A DNA stretch of 7,669 nt from contig JAEWAG010000010.1 in the NCBI GenBank assembly GCA_023391775.1, positions 1 through 7,669 of the forward strand, in the 5' to 3' direction. The stretch is from Pseudomonadota bacterium. Its GTDB lineage: Bacteria; Pseudomonadota; Gammaproteobacteria; Xanthomonadales; Xanthomonadaceae. Shown piece after piece: positions 1 to 5,968 of this stretch (position 1 is its first letter; every line of letters begins with the position of its first letter). The notes beneath the pieces are model-generated. The model was not told the origin of the DNA. It did not search any database and worked only from the letters and a program-made list of their open reading frames with translations. Made by a program: the position numbers and the translations under genes.

Positions 1-435
1 GCCCAGGAATGCCTCGGCCATCAGCACCAGGTAGATCAGCATGCCGAGGATCCACACCAGCTCGCGCGGCTTCTGGTAGGAGCCGTACATCAGGCCGCGG
101 AACATGTGCAGGTAGACGACGATGAAGAACAGCGAGGCGCCGGTGCTGTGCATGTACCGGATCAGCCAGCCCCACTCCACGTCGCGCATGATGTACTCGA
201 CCGACGCGAAGGCCTCGGCCGCGCTGGGCTTGAAGTGCATCGTCAGGAAGATGCCGGTCACCAGCTGGTTGACCAGCACCACCATCGACAGCACGCCGAA
301 GATGTACCAGATGTTGAAGTTCTTCGGCGCGTAGTACTCGGACATGTGCTTCCGGTACATCGGCGCCAGGGCCGGCGCACGCGCGTTGACCCAGTCCATC
401 ACGCCGGTGGTGGCGCGGGTGAAGATGTTCGCCAT
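1..435 (-). CDS. petB: Cytochrome b of the bc1 complex (N-terminal part, runs off the left edge)
   Basis: Cytochrome b is the membrane subunit of ubiquinol:cytochrome c reductase (complex III); it carries the two b hemes and the quinol/quinone sites. The first 145 residues are visible, starting MANIFTRATTGVMDWVN, and the frame is open to base 1. The first transmembrane helix is about residues 41-66 (WYIFGVLSMVVLV). The second contains the classic RYMHSTGASLFF...YLHMFRG pattern, with His96 and His110 as the first ligands of the low- and high-potential hemes. Their partner histidines and the PEWY motif lie outside the window. A third hydrophobic stretch starts near residue 126. The ATG lies 3 nt after the petA stop, with AGGGGG 8 nt upstream, so it is co-transcribed and probably translationally coupled with petA. 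petC (cytochrome c1) is expected next by known gene order, but is not visible. Family assignment is very secure. Confidence 0.97.
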   Translation of the reverse strand, partial: MANIFTRATTGVMDWVNARAPALAPMYRKHMSEYYAPKNFNIWYIFGVLSMVVLVNQLVTGIFLTMHFKPSAAEAFASVEYIMRDVEWGWLIRYMHSTGASLFFIVVYLHMFRGLMYGSYQKPRELVWILGMLIYLVLMAEAFLG

Positions 436-438
436 CGC

Positions 439-1056
439 TTAGGCCCCCTGCGGATCGACGCCGATGACGATGGTGTTGTCGTCGGCGTAGTGGTGCGGCG
501 GCACGACCAGGTTGGTCGGCGCCGGCACGCCCTGGAACACGCGCCCGGCCATGTCGAACCGCGACTTGTGGCACGGGCAGAAGTAGCCGCCCTTCCACTC
601 CGGGTCGTACGGCTCGGGCTTGATCTCGGCAGCCATCTCCGGGGCGCAGCCCAGGTGGGTGCACAGGCCGACCAGCACAGAGACGTCCGGCTTGAGCGAG
701 CGCAGCTCGGGGCTCGCCTGGCGCACGTATTCCGGCTGCTGGTCCGCGTTGTCCGACTTGGGATCACGCAGGCGGTCGTCCAGGCCCGGCAGTGCATCGA
801 GCACGGCCTTGGAACGCTTGACGATCCAGATCGGCTGCCCGCGCCATTCCAGGACCAGGCGCTGGCCCTCCTGCAGGGCACTGATATCGGCGGTCACCGG
901 AGCACCGGCGAGCTTCGCCCGGGTGCTGGGATTCCACGACTTGATGAACGGTACTGCGGCGAAACCTGCCCCTACGGCCCCCACCACGGCGGTGGTGGCG
1001 GTCAGGAACCGGCGTCGGCCCGTGTTCACGGGCGCTTGGACCTCATCGTTGGCCAT
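439..1056 (-). CDS. petA: Ubiquinol-cytochrome c reductase Rieske iron-sulfur subunit
   Basis: The Rieske protein moves electrons from ubiquinol at cytochrome b to cytochrome c1 through a 2Fe-2S cluster on the periplasmic side. The 205-residue product has the usual family length. It begins with a basic stretch and a twin-arginine-type signal anchor (NTGRRRFLTATTAVVGAVGAG, residues 11-31), as expected for a Tat-exported protein that keeps its N-terminal helix. Box I is CTHLGC (Cys132, His134, Cys137) and box II is CPCHKS (Cys160, Cys162, His163), giving all four cluster ligands and the disulfide pair. Box II normally reads CPCHGS, so Lys164 replaces a strongly conserved Gly. The start at 1056 was chosen over an in-frame start at 1191 because it gives the normal N-terminus and has GGAG 6 nt upstream. 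The gene is followed after 3 nt by petB. Confidence 0.97.
   Translation of the reverse strand: MANDEVQAPVNTGRRRFLTATTAVVGAVGAGFAAVPFIKSWNPSTRAKLAGAPVTADISALQEGQRLVLEWRGQPIWIVKRSKAVLDALPGLDDRLRDPKSDNADQQPEYVRQASPELRSLKPDVSVLVGLCTHLGCAPEMAAEIKPEPYDPEWKGGYFCPCHKSRFDMAGRVFQGVPAPTNLVVPPHHYADDNTIVIGVDPQGA
444..449 (-). promoter_or_regulatory. Shine-Dalgarno of petB, inside the petA 3' end
   Basis: On the minus strand AGGGGG stands 8 nt before the petB ATG. It is formed by the last sense codons of petA (Gln-Gly-Ala), so ribosomes finishing petA uncover the petB start. This supports the chosen petB start and co-translation of the two subunits. Confidence 0.75.
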
Positions 1057-1062
1057 CCGGCA

Positions 1063-1066
1063 CTCC
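1063..1066 (-). promoter_or_regulatory. Shine-Dalgarno of petA
   Basis: GGAG on the minus strand lies 6 nt before the ATG at 1056. It decides this start over the longer in-frame reading that begins at 1191. Confidence 0.65.
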
Positions 1067-1127
1067 GAAAATCTTGACCTGGTAGCGTTGGCTGCCTGCG
1101 ACCGACTCCGGCCGCAAAAGACGCCGA

Positions 1128-1157
1128 AGTGTAACGGAACCCTTAACGGCGCGACAA
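1128..1157 (-). promoter_or_regulatory. Candidate sigma-70 promoter of petA-petB
   Basis: Read on the minus strand, TTGTCG (4 of 6 matches to the -35 consensus, 1152-1157) is followed after 18 nt by TACACT (4 of 6 to the -10 consensus, 1128-1133). It lies in the 165-nt gap between the transglycosylase and petA and would give a leader of roughly 60 nt. The gap holds no clear terminator hairpin with a T-run, so some read-through from the transglycosylase cannot be excluded. This is a motif match only. Confidence 0.4.
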
Positions 1158-1221
1158 TGGCGCAGGTTCCCCCACACTCCCGCGCCGGCAACCACCTCGG
1201 GAAAAGCGCGCACTGGAAGCC

Positions 1222-2133
1222 TCAGCGCGCGGCCAGGACGCCGCGGTAGCGCTCGGCAAGGACGCCGACCCGCTGCACGTAGCGCTGGGTTTCGCTGTAG
1301 GGCGGCACGCCGCCGTGGCGGTCGACCGCACCCTCGCCGGCGATGTAGCCGGCCGCGGCCAGGGGCAGGTCGCCGTTGAAACGCCTGAGCAGCCAGGACA
1401 GGTACTGCACCCCGCCACGGATGTTCTGCACGGCGTCATAGCTGTCGGTGACACCGAAACGGCGCGCGGTCGCCGGCATCAGCTGCATCAGCCCCTGCGC
1501 GCCGGCATGCGACAGCGCGGTGGGATTGAACGCCGACTCGGCGTGGATCACCGCCCGCACCACGGCTTCCTCGACCCCGAACTCGCGCGCGGCGGCGGCG
1601 ATCTCGTCGCGGTAGGCATCGGTGTTCAGGCGCACGGTGGCAAAGCTCAGCCCCGGCTGCACCCCGCAGGCGAAGCACGTCTCGATCACGCTGTAACTGA
1701 CCGTGCGCAGGCCGACCGCACCGGAACCGGACGCGGGCGGCCGGCTGGTGAAGTGGCGCACGCCATCCTTCATATAGGAATAGACCTGGCCGTTGACCCG
1801 ACGCCGGGTCGGGCTGGCCATGGCGGCCGGCCGGGCCTGGGCGGCCACCGGCGTGGCGGCCGGCGCGGTGGAGGCGCTGGCCGAGGCAACGCTTGCGGCA
1901 GCGGTCGACGCGCCTGCGGCCACGGCTGGAACAGGGGGCGGCGCGACCGGGCGCGATACCCGGCGATCGGGCGTGTAGCGGCTGGCCACGGTGCACTGGG
2001 CCCCGGGCATGCGCTTGGTCACGTAATTGGATATGCCATCTCCGCCGACGCACCGGTAAACGGTGCCAGCGCTGGCCGGGACAGCAACCAGCGCAAGCAG
2101 CAGCGGGATGACTGCCTTCCCCAAGGTCCCCAT
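1222..2133 (-). CDS. Secreted lytic transglycosylase (SLT/Slt70-type catalytic domain)
   Basis: This enzyme cleaves peptidoglycan between MurNAc and GlcNAc with formation of 1,6-anhydroMurNAc, in the periplasm or at the outer membrane. The 303-residue protein has a signal peptide (residues 1-22, cleavage after VPASA). A short DUF4124-like segment follows ([20 protein letters not shown], from 26), then an Ala/Pro/Ser-rich linker (about 60-110). A second segment ([16 protein letters not shown], 118-133) and a CxxC pair at ETCFACG lead into the transglycosylase domain (about 174-297). The catalytic glutamate is Glu199 in [11 protein letters not shown], followed by [18 protein letters not shown]. 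The later family motif AYNAGEGAV reads GYIAGEGAV (262-270), so Asn is replaced by Ile. No Shine-Dalgarno is evident before the ATG at 2133, and a -10-like element lies only 7 nt away. It is transcribed toward petA but separated by 165 nt. Confidence 0.92.
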   Translation of the reverse strand: MGTLGKAVIPLLLALVAVPASAGTVYRCVGGDGISNYVTKRMPGAQCTVASRYTPDRRVSRPVAPPPVPAVAAGASTAAASVASASASTAPAATPVAAQARPAAMASPTRRRVNGQVYSYMKDGVRHFTSRPPASGSGAVGLRTVSYSVIETCFACGVQPGLSFATVRLNTDAYRDEIAAAAREFGVEEAVVRAVIHAESAFNPTALSHAGAQGLMQLMPATARRFGVTDSYDAVQNIRGGVQYLSWLLRRFNGDLPLAAAGYIAGEGAVDRHGGVPPYSETQRYVQRVGVLAERYRGVLAAR

Positions 2134-2140
2134 GGGCGCC

Positions 2141-2168
2141 AGTATCCGGCCTGGCCGCCGGATTGCAA
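2141..2168 (-). promoter_or_regulatory. Candidate promoter of the lytic transglycosylase gene, possibly giving a leaderless mRNA
   Basis: On the minus strand TTGCAA (2163-2168, 4 of 6 to the -35 consensus) and GATACT (2141-2146, 4 of 6 to the -10 consensus) are 16 nt apart. The -10 ends only 7 nt before the ATG at 2133, which puts the expected transcription start at or next to the A of the start codon. This agrees with the absence of a Shine-Dalgarno sequence there. Confidence 0.4.
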
Positions 2169-2179
2169 GCCGCCCGACA

Positions 2180-2189
2180 CCGACGTCGG
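2180..2189. repeat. Perfect 10-bp palindrome in the divergent promoter region
   Basis: CCGACGTCGG equals its own reverse complement. It lies between the two divergent -10 candidates and covers the place where the miaB -35 should be (2181-2186 for a 17-nt spacer). It could be an operator. In DNA this GC-rich a chance palindrome of this size is not rare, so the functional reading is tentative. Confidence 0.35.
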
Positions 2190-2203
2190 AGCCCGGCCGC
2201 GGC

Positions 2204-2209
2204 TACAAT
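2204..2209 (+). promoter_or_regulatory. Candidate -10 element of miaB
   Basis: TACAAT matches 5 of 6 bases of TATAAT, in the context GGCTACAATTGCC. It would start transcription near 2216, with a leader of about 25 nt before the ATG at 2241. No good -35 is present at 16-18 nt upstream, so the promoter may need an activator or be weak. Confidence 0.5.
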
Positions 2210-2240
2210 TGCCGCCCCCTGCCCGCCTGGAATAACCACC

Positions 2241-3722
2241 ATGACCGGGATGACCGCCACGCCGGACACCGCTCCGGACGCCGCCATCGCGCCTGCCGCC
2301 ACCTCCACCCCGTCCCTGGTCCCGCTGCCGGGCGTCCCGCGCGCCATTCCCGGCGGCGCCCGCGGCAAGCTCTACATCAAGACCCACGGGTGCCAGATGA
2401 ACGAGTACGACTCGGCGCGCATGGCCGACGTGCTCGCCGAGCACGAGGGCCTGGAGCTGACCGACAACCCGGAAGAGGCCGACGTCGTCCTGGTCAACAC
2501 CTGCTCCATCCGCGAGAAGGCGCAGGAAAAGGTGTTCAGCCAGCTCGGCCGCTGGAAGGCGCTGAAGGAAGGCGGGCGCGAGGTGATCATCGGCGTTGGC
2601 GGCTGCGTGGCCTCCCAGGAAGGCGAGGCCATCGTCAAGCGCGCGCCGTACGTGGACCTGGTGTTCGGCCCGCAGACCCTGCACCGCCTGCCGGAGCTGA
2701 TCCGCGCACGGCGCGAACTCAAGCGCCCGCAGGTGGACATCTCCTTCCCGGAGATCGAGAAGTTCGACCGCATGCCCGAGCCGCGTGCCGAGGGCCCCAG
2801 CGCCTTCGTCTCGATCATGGAGGGCTGTTCGAAGTACTGCTCGTTCTGCGTGGTGCCCTACACCCGCGGCACCGAGGTCAGCCGGCCGTTCGAGGACGTG
2901 CTGGTGGAGGTCGCCCAGCTGGCGGCGCAGGGCGTGCGCGAGATCAACCTGCTCGGCCAGAACGTCAACGCCTACCGCGGCCCCATGGGCGGGCACGATG
3001 GCGACGGCAGCGACGAGGTCGCCGACCTGGGCCTGCTGATCCGCACCATCGCCCAGATCGAGGGCATCGGCCGCATCCGCTTCACCACCTCGCATCCGCT
3101 GGAGTTCTCCGACTCGCTGGTGGAGGCCTACCGCGACGTGCCGCAGCTGGCCAACTACCTGCACCTGCCGGTGCAGGCCGGCAGCGACCGCATCCTTGCG
3201 GCGATGAAGCGGGGCTACACCACGCTGGAGTTCAAGCAGAAGATCCGCAAGCTGCGCGCGGTGCGGCCCGACATCTCGATCTCCTCGGACTTCATCGTAG
3301 GCTTCCCCGGCGAGACCGACGAGGATTTCGAGAAGACCATGAAGCTGATCGAGGACGTCGGCTTCGACCAGAGCTTCTCCTTCATCTACTCGCGCCGCCC
3401 GGGCACCCCGGCGGCGGACCTGCCGGACGACGTGTCCGACGCGGCCAAGCATGCGCGCCTGTCGCGCCTGCAGGCCACGATCAATGCCAACGCCGCGCGC
3501 ATCTCCGAAGCCATGGTCGGCAGCATCCAGACCGTGCTGGTGGAGGGCCCCTCGAAGAAGAACCCCGAGGAGCTCACCGGCAAGACCGAGAACATGCGCT
3601 CGGTGAACTTCCCCGGCCACCCGCGCCTGGTCGGCCAGTTCGTGGACGTGCAGATCACCGCGGCGCTGACAAACTCGCTGCGCGGCCGTGTCGTCACCCA
3701 CGGTGCCGACACCTCCGACTGA
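2241..3722 (+). CDS. miaB: tRNA-2-methylthio-N6-dimethylallyladenosine synthase MiaB
   Basis: MiaB is a radical-SAM methylthiotransferase that converts i6A37 to ms2i6A37 in tRNAs reading UNN codons. The 493-residue product has the full architecture. The UPF0004 domain has cluster ligands Cys51 ([12 protein letters not shown]), Cys88 ([10 protein letters not shown]) and Cys122 ([10 protein letters not shown]). The radical-SAM triad is Cys196, Cys200 and Cys203 in [15 protein letters not shown], and a C-terminal TRAM domain spans about 425-487. FTTSHP and [11 protein letters not shown] are also typical. The ATG at 2241 gives about 42 residues of Ala/Pro/Thr-rich sequence before the conserved core. 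The only other nearby start is the ATG at 2250. No in-frame ATG, GTG or TTG occurs between 2253 and the core, so most of the extension is real. The ribosome site is weak (TGGA). It heads the ybeZ-ybeY-corC cluster, 54 nt before ybeZ. Confidence 0.97.
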   Translation: MTGMTATPDTAPDAAIAPAATSTPSLVPLPGVPRAIPGGARGKLYIKTHGCQMNEYDSARMADVLAEHEGLELTDNPEEADVVLVNTCSIREKAQEKVFSQLGRWKALKEGGREVIIGVGGCVASQEGEAIVKRAPYVDLVFGPQTLHRLPELIRARRELKRPQVDISFPEIEKFDRMPEPRAEGPSAFVSIMEGCSKYCSFCVVPYTRGTEVSRPFEDVLVEVAQLAAQGVREINLLGQNVNAYRGPMGGHDGDGSDEVADLGLLIRTIAQIEGIGRIRFTTSHPLEFSDSLVEAYRDVPQLANYLHLPVQAGSDRILAAMKRGYTTLEFKQKIRKLRAVRPDISISSDFIVGFPGETDEDFEKTMKLIEDVGFDQSFSFIYSRRPGTPAADLPDDVSDAAKHARLSRLQATINANAARISEAMVGSIQTVLVEGPSKKNPEELTGKTENMRSVNFPGHPRLVGQFVDVQITAALTNSLRGRVVTHGADTSD

Positions 3723-3776
3723 CCCGGACCGCGCAACCGCCGGCCCTTCCCGCACCGCATCGCCCGCGTACCGCCC

Positions 3777-4760
3777 ATGACTGCAAGCACCGAACGCAAC
3801 TTCACCCTCGAGCCGGACGACACCGAGCGCCTGGCCAACCTGGCCGGTCCGTTCGACCAGCACCTGCGCCAGGTGGAGCTGCGACTGGGCGTGGAGATCG
3901 CCAGCCGCGGCAACGTGTTCCGTGTCACCGGCCCGGCCGCGGCCGCCTCGCGTGCCGAGCACCTGCTGCAGGCGCTGTACGACGAGGCCGGCGAGGTCAC
4001 CTTCGACAGCCACGCCATCCACCTGCGGCTCAACGACGCCAACGTGGACCAGGTCGACGAGTCCGGCTACCAGGCGCAGGAAGTAGCGGTGAAGGTGCGC
4101 CGCGGCACCATCCGCGGGCGTGGCACCAACCAGGCCCGCTACCTGCACTCGATCGCCACCCACGACATCAACTTCGGCATCGGCCCGGCCGGTACCGGCA
4201 AGACCTTCCTGGCCGTGGCCATGGCCGTGGAGGCGCTGAACGAGTCGCGGGTGCAGCGCCTGGTGCTGGTGCGCCCGGCGGTGGAGGCCGGCGAGAAGCT
4301 CGGCTTCCTGCCCGGTGACCTGACCCAGAAGGTCGACCCGTACCTGCGCCCGCTGTACGACGCCCTGTACGAGATGCTGGGCGTGGAGAAGGTGGTCAAG
4401 CTGCTGGAGAAGAACGTCATCGAGATCGCGCCGCTGGCCTACATGCGTGGGCGCACGCTCAACGATGCGTTCGTGATCCTGGACGAGGCCCAGAACACCA
4501 CCATCGAGCAGATGAAGATGTTCCTGACCCGCCTGGGCTTCGGCTCCACCGCGGTGGTCACCGGCGACATGACCCAGATCGACCTGCCCAAGCACGTCAA
4601 GTCCGGGCTGAAGGACGCGATCGAAGTGCTGAAGGGGGTGGAGGGCGTGAGCTTCACCTTCTTCGAGGGCCGCGACGTGGTCCGCCATCCGCTGGTGGCG
4701 CGCATCGTCAACGCCTACGACCGCCGCGACCGCGACACCGCCGGCCAGTCCGCCGGCTGA
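3777..4760 (+). CDS. ybeZ: PhoH-like P-loop ATPase YbeZ
   Basis: This is a PhoH-family NTPase, the conserved genetic neighbour of the endoribonuclease YbeY. It is thought to act with YbeY in RNA metabolism and ribosome quality control in the cytoplasm; its exact substrate is not settled. The 327-residue protein has a KH-like N-terminal region (about 10-90) and a PhoH domain from about 115. Walker A is GPAGTGKT (136-143, Lys142) and Walker B is VILDEAQNT (Asp236, Glu237). A sensor-like [12 protein letters not shown] follows (260-271). Length and motifs are normal for the family. The 54-nt gap after miaB shows no promoter or terminator, so it is probably expressed from the miaB transcript. No Shine-Dalgarno is evident before the ATG. 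The last few residues (DTAGQSAG) are a variable tail. Confidence 0.95.
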   Translation: MTASTERNFTLEPDDTERLANLAGPFDQHLRQVELRLGVEIASRGNVFRVTGPAAAASRAEHLLQALYDEAGEVTFDSHAIHLRLNDANVDQVDESGYQAQEVAVKVRRGTIRGRGTNQARYLHSIATHDINFGIGPAGTGKTFLAVAMAVEALNESRVQRLVLVRPAVEAGEKLGFLPGDLTQKVDPYLRPLYDALYEMLGVEKVVKLLEKNVIEIAPLAYMRGRTLNDAFVILDEAQNTTIEQMKMFLTRLGFGSTAVVTGDMTQIDLPKHVKSGLKDAIEVLKGVEGVSFTFFEGRDVVRHPLVARIVNAYDRRDRDTAGQSAG

Positions 4761-4796
4761 TCGCCGACGCCACGGGCAGCACAGGCCGGCCGGGGA

Positions 4797-4826
4797 TTCG
4801 CAGCGGACGGCCGTGCGCGCGATACT
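4797..4826 (+). promoter_or_regulatory. Candidate internal promoter for ybeY
   Basis: TTCGCA (4797-4802) and GATACT (4821-4826) each match 4 of 6 consensus bases, with an 18-nt spacer, inside the 97-nt ybeZ-ybeY gap. GATACT is the loop of a perfect GCGCGC inverted repeat (4815-4832). Transcription would start near 4833, giving a leader of about 25 nt. The support is motif similarity only. Confidence 0.3.
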
Positions 4827-4832
4827 GCGCGC
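4815..4832. repeat. GCGCGC inverted repeat flanking a -10-like hexamer
   Basis: The 18-nt sequence GCGCGCGATACTGCGCGC can form a 6-bp all-GC stem with a 6-nt loop, or act as a symmetrical protein site. It has no following T-run, so it is not an obvious intrinsic terminator. The loop is the -10-like GATACT, which raises the possibility of a regulatory element in front of ybeY. Confidence 0.4.
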
Positions 4833-4857
4833 TCCCGCACTGCCCCGACGTACTTCC

Positions 4858-5346
4858 ATGAGCAAAGGCCCCACCCGTATCGATGTCGCGGTCAGCTACG
4901 CGGTGCCGCGCGCCGGTGTGCCCGCCGCGCCGAGTTTCCGCAGGTGGGCCTCCGCCGCGCTGACCGGGCGCATCCGCCAGGCCGACCTGGCGATCCGCAT
5001 TGTCGATACCGCCGAGGGCCAGGCCCTGAACCGGCATTACCGCGGCAAGGATTACGCCACCAACGTGCTCAGCTTCCCGGCGGACCTGCCGGAGGGCCTG
5101 CCCGAGGGCGTGCGCCTGCCGCTGCTGGGCGACCTGGTGATCTGCGCGCCCGTGGTCGCGCGCGAGGCCGCCGAACAGGGCAAGCCGCTGGCCGCCCACT
5201 ACGCCCACCTCACCGTCCACGGCACCCTGCACCTGCTGGGCTGGGACCATGAGGACGACCGGGAAGCCGAGGCCATGGAGCAGCTGGAGCGGGAGATCCT
5301 CGCCGGGCTCGGCCTGCCGGACCCCTACGCTGCCGAGCGGGACTGA
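4858..5346 (+). CDS. ybeY: Endoribonuclease YbeY (rRNA maturation factor)
   Basis: YbeY is a zinc-dependent single-strand endoribonuclease involved in 16S rRNA 3'-end maturation and removal of defective ribosomes. The 162-residue product carries the family zinc motif H-x3-H-x5-H at [14 protein letters not shown], with His121, His125 and His131. The upstream family segment [14 protein letters not shown] (61-74) and [10 protein letters not shown] (91-100) are also present. The ATG at 4858 was preferred to an in-frame GTG at 4813 because it gives the usual length and N-terminus, and because the GTG falls inside the candidate promoter hairpin. No Shine-Dalgarno is evident. It lies 97 nt after ybeZ, the usual partner gene, and 3 nt before the secreted-protein gene that follows, so those two are surely on one transcript. 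Confidence 0.96.
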   Translation: MSKGPTRIDVAVSYAVPRAGVPAAPSFRRWASAALTGRIRQADLAIRIVDTAEGQALNRHYRGKDYATNVLSFPADLPEGLPEGVRLPLLGDLVICAPVVAREAAEQGKPLAAHYAHLTVHGTLHLLGWDHEDDREAEAMEQLEREILAGLGLPDPYAAERD

Positions 5347-5349
5347 GCC

Positions 5350-5925
5350 ATGCGCGCCCGCCTCCTGCCGGCCTGTCTCGCCCTGGCCCTGCTGCCCGCG
5401 CCGGGTGTCGCCGCCGATACCACGCCGGACCTTGCCGCGCTGATCGAATGCCGCGGCTCCTACGAGGCGTTCATGGCCCTGCTGCCGGTGCAGGCCGACC
5501 CGCTGGCGGCGGTTTCGCTGGGCTGGCGGCCGCAGGAGCAGGTCAACCCGTTCATGGTCGAGTACCGGCTCAACGTGCCGGTCACCGTGTTCGGGCACAG
5601 CTCGGACCACATCGCCTTCGCCGGTGACGCCGTGCTGGCGGTGCTGGACCTGGCCGAGCCGCGGGAGCTGGCCCGGCAGCTGCAGCTCGAGACCGGCATC
5701 GACACCCCGCAGAAGGCCCTGTTCGGGCTGGAAGTGCGCGCCGAGGAGGTGCCCGGGCCCGACGGCCGTCCCACCTGGATCGAATCGGCCGTGATCAACG
5801 TCTCGAATGTCGATTCACACCCCGGCCGGACCCTGGCCGGCTGCAGCTACAGCCGCGATCCGCTGGAACCGGAAGAGGCGCCGGAACCCGGCCAGGCCTC
5901 GCCCACGGTCGCCGTTCCACGCTAG
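5350..5925 (+). CDS. Uncharacterised secreted protein between ybeY and corC
   Basis: I do not recognise a named family. The 191-residue product starts with a clear Sec signal peptide (MRARLLPACLALALLPAPGVAA, about 1-22). The mature part, about 169 residues, has exactly two cysteines: Cys34 near its start (LIECRGSYEAF) and Cys165 near its end (LAGCSYSRD). They could form one disulfide closing a single domain. The centre contains strand-like segments (VEYRLNVPVTVFG) and GDAVLAVLDL; the last 20 residues are acidic and Pro-rich and look disordered. The ATG is 3 nt after the ybeY stop, so translation is coupled. The stop codon overlaps the candidate -10 of corC. Codon use matches the neighbours, and the long frame, signal peptide and tight spacing make it a real gene. 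It is probably periplasmic; its function is unknown. Confidence 0.88.
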   Translation: MRARLLPACLALALLPAPGVAADTTPDLAALIECRGSYEAFMALLPVQADPLAAVSLGWRPQEQVNPFMVEYRLNVPVTVFGHSSDHIAFAGDAVLAVLDLAEPRELARQLQLETGIDTPQKALFGLEVRAEEVPGPDGRPTWIESAVINVSNVDSHPGRTLAGCSYSRDPLEPEEAPEPGQASPTVAVPR

Positions 5926-5928
5926 ACT
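5923..5928 (+). promoter_or_regulatory. Candidate -10 element of corC
   Basis: TAGACT matches 4 of 6 consensus bases and begins with the TAG stop codon of the preceding gene. A start near 5935 would give a leader of about 34 nt before the corC ATG at 5969. No convincing -35 lies at the right distance. The sequence context (GCTAGACTGCGGCC) resembles the other -10 candidates in this window. Confidence 0.3.
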
Positions 5929-5968
5929 GCGGCCAACGCCCGGCTCCCGGTCGCTGTTCCCACCCCCG

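Noticed and set aside
106..1077. A 323-codon plus-strand frame opposite petB and petA
   Set aside because: It covers the well-supported Rieske and cytochrome b genes in antisense, is rich in His, Arg and Asp, and shows no domain, signal peptide or ribosome site.
1057..1191. A 45-residue N-terminal extension of the Rieske protein starting at 1191
   Set aside because: It would run through the candidate promoter and the GGAG ribosome site and does not resemble the family N-terminus; the start at 1056 fits length, Tat signal and ribosome site.
1157..1221. A possible intrinsic terminator after the transglycosylase
   Set aside because: The only T-run (CTTTTCC on the minus strand) is short and has no GC stem directly before it, so I do not call a terminator.
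2063..4318. A 751-codon plus-strand frame overlapping miaB and ybeZ
   Set aside because: It runs in another frame of the same strand, with an Arg/Pro/Ala/Gly-rich product typical of a shifted reading of GC-rich coding DNA.
2019..4874. A 951-codon open frame on the minus strand across miaB and ybeZ
   Set aside because: It is antisense to two certain genes, reads as a His/Gln/Arg/Val/Leu-rich low-complexity product with no domain, and is the expected result of GC-rich third positions suppressing stops on the opposite strand.
5807..5968. A longer corC start at 5807
   Set aside because: It would overlap the secreted-protein gene by 119 nt and add an Arg/Pro-rich tail not seen in the family; the ATG at 5969 gives the normal length.
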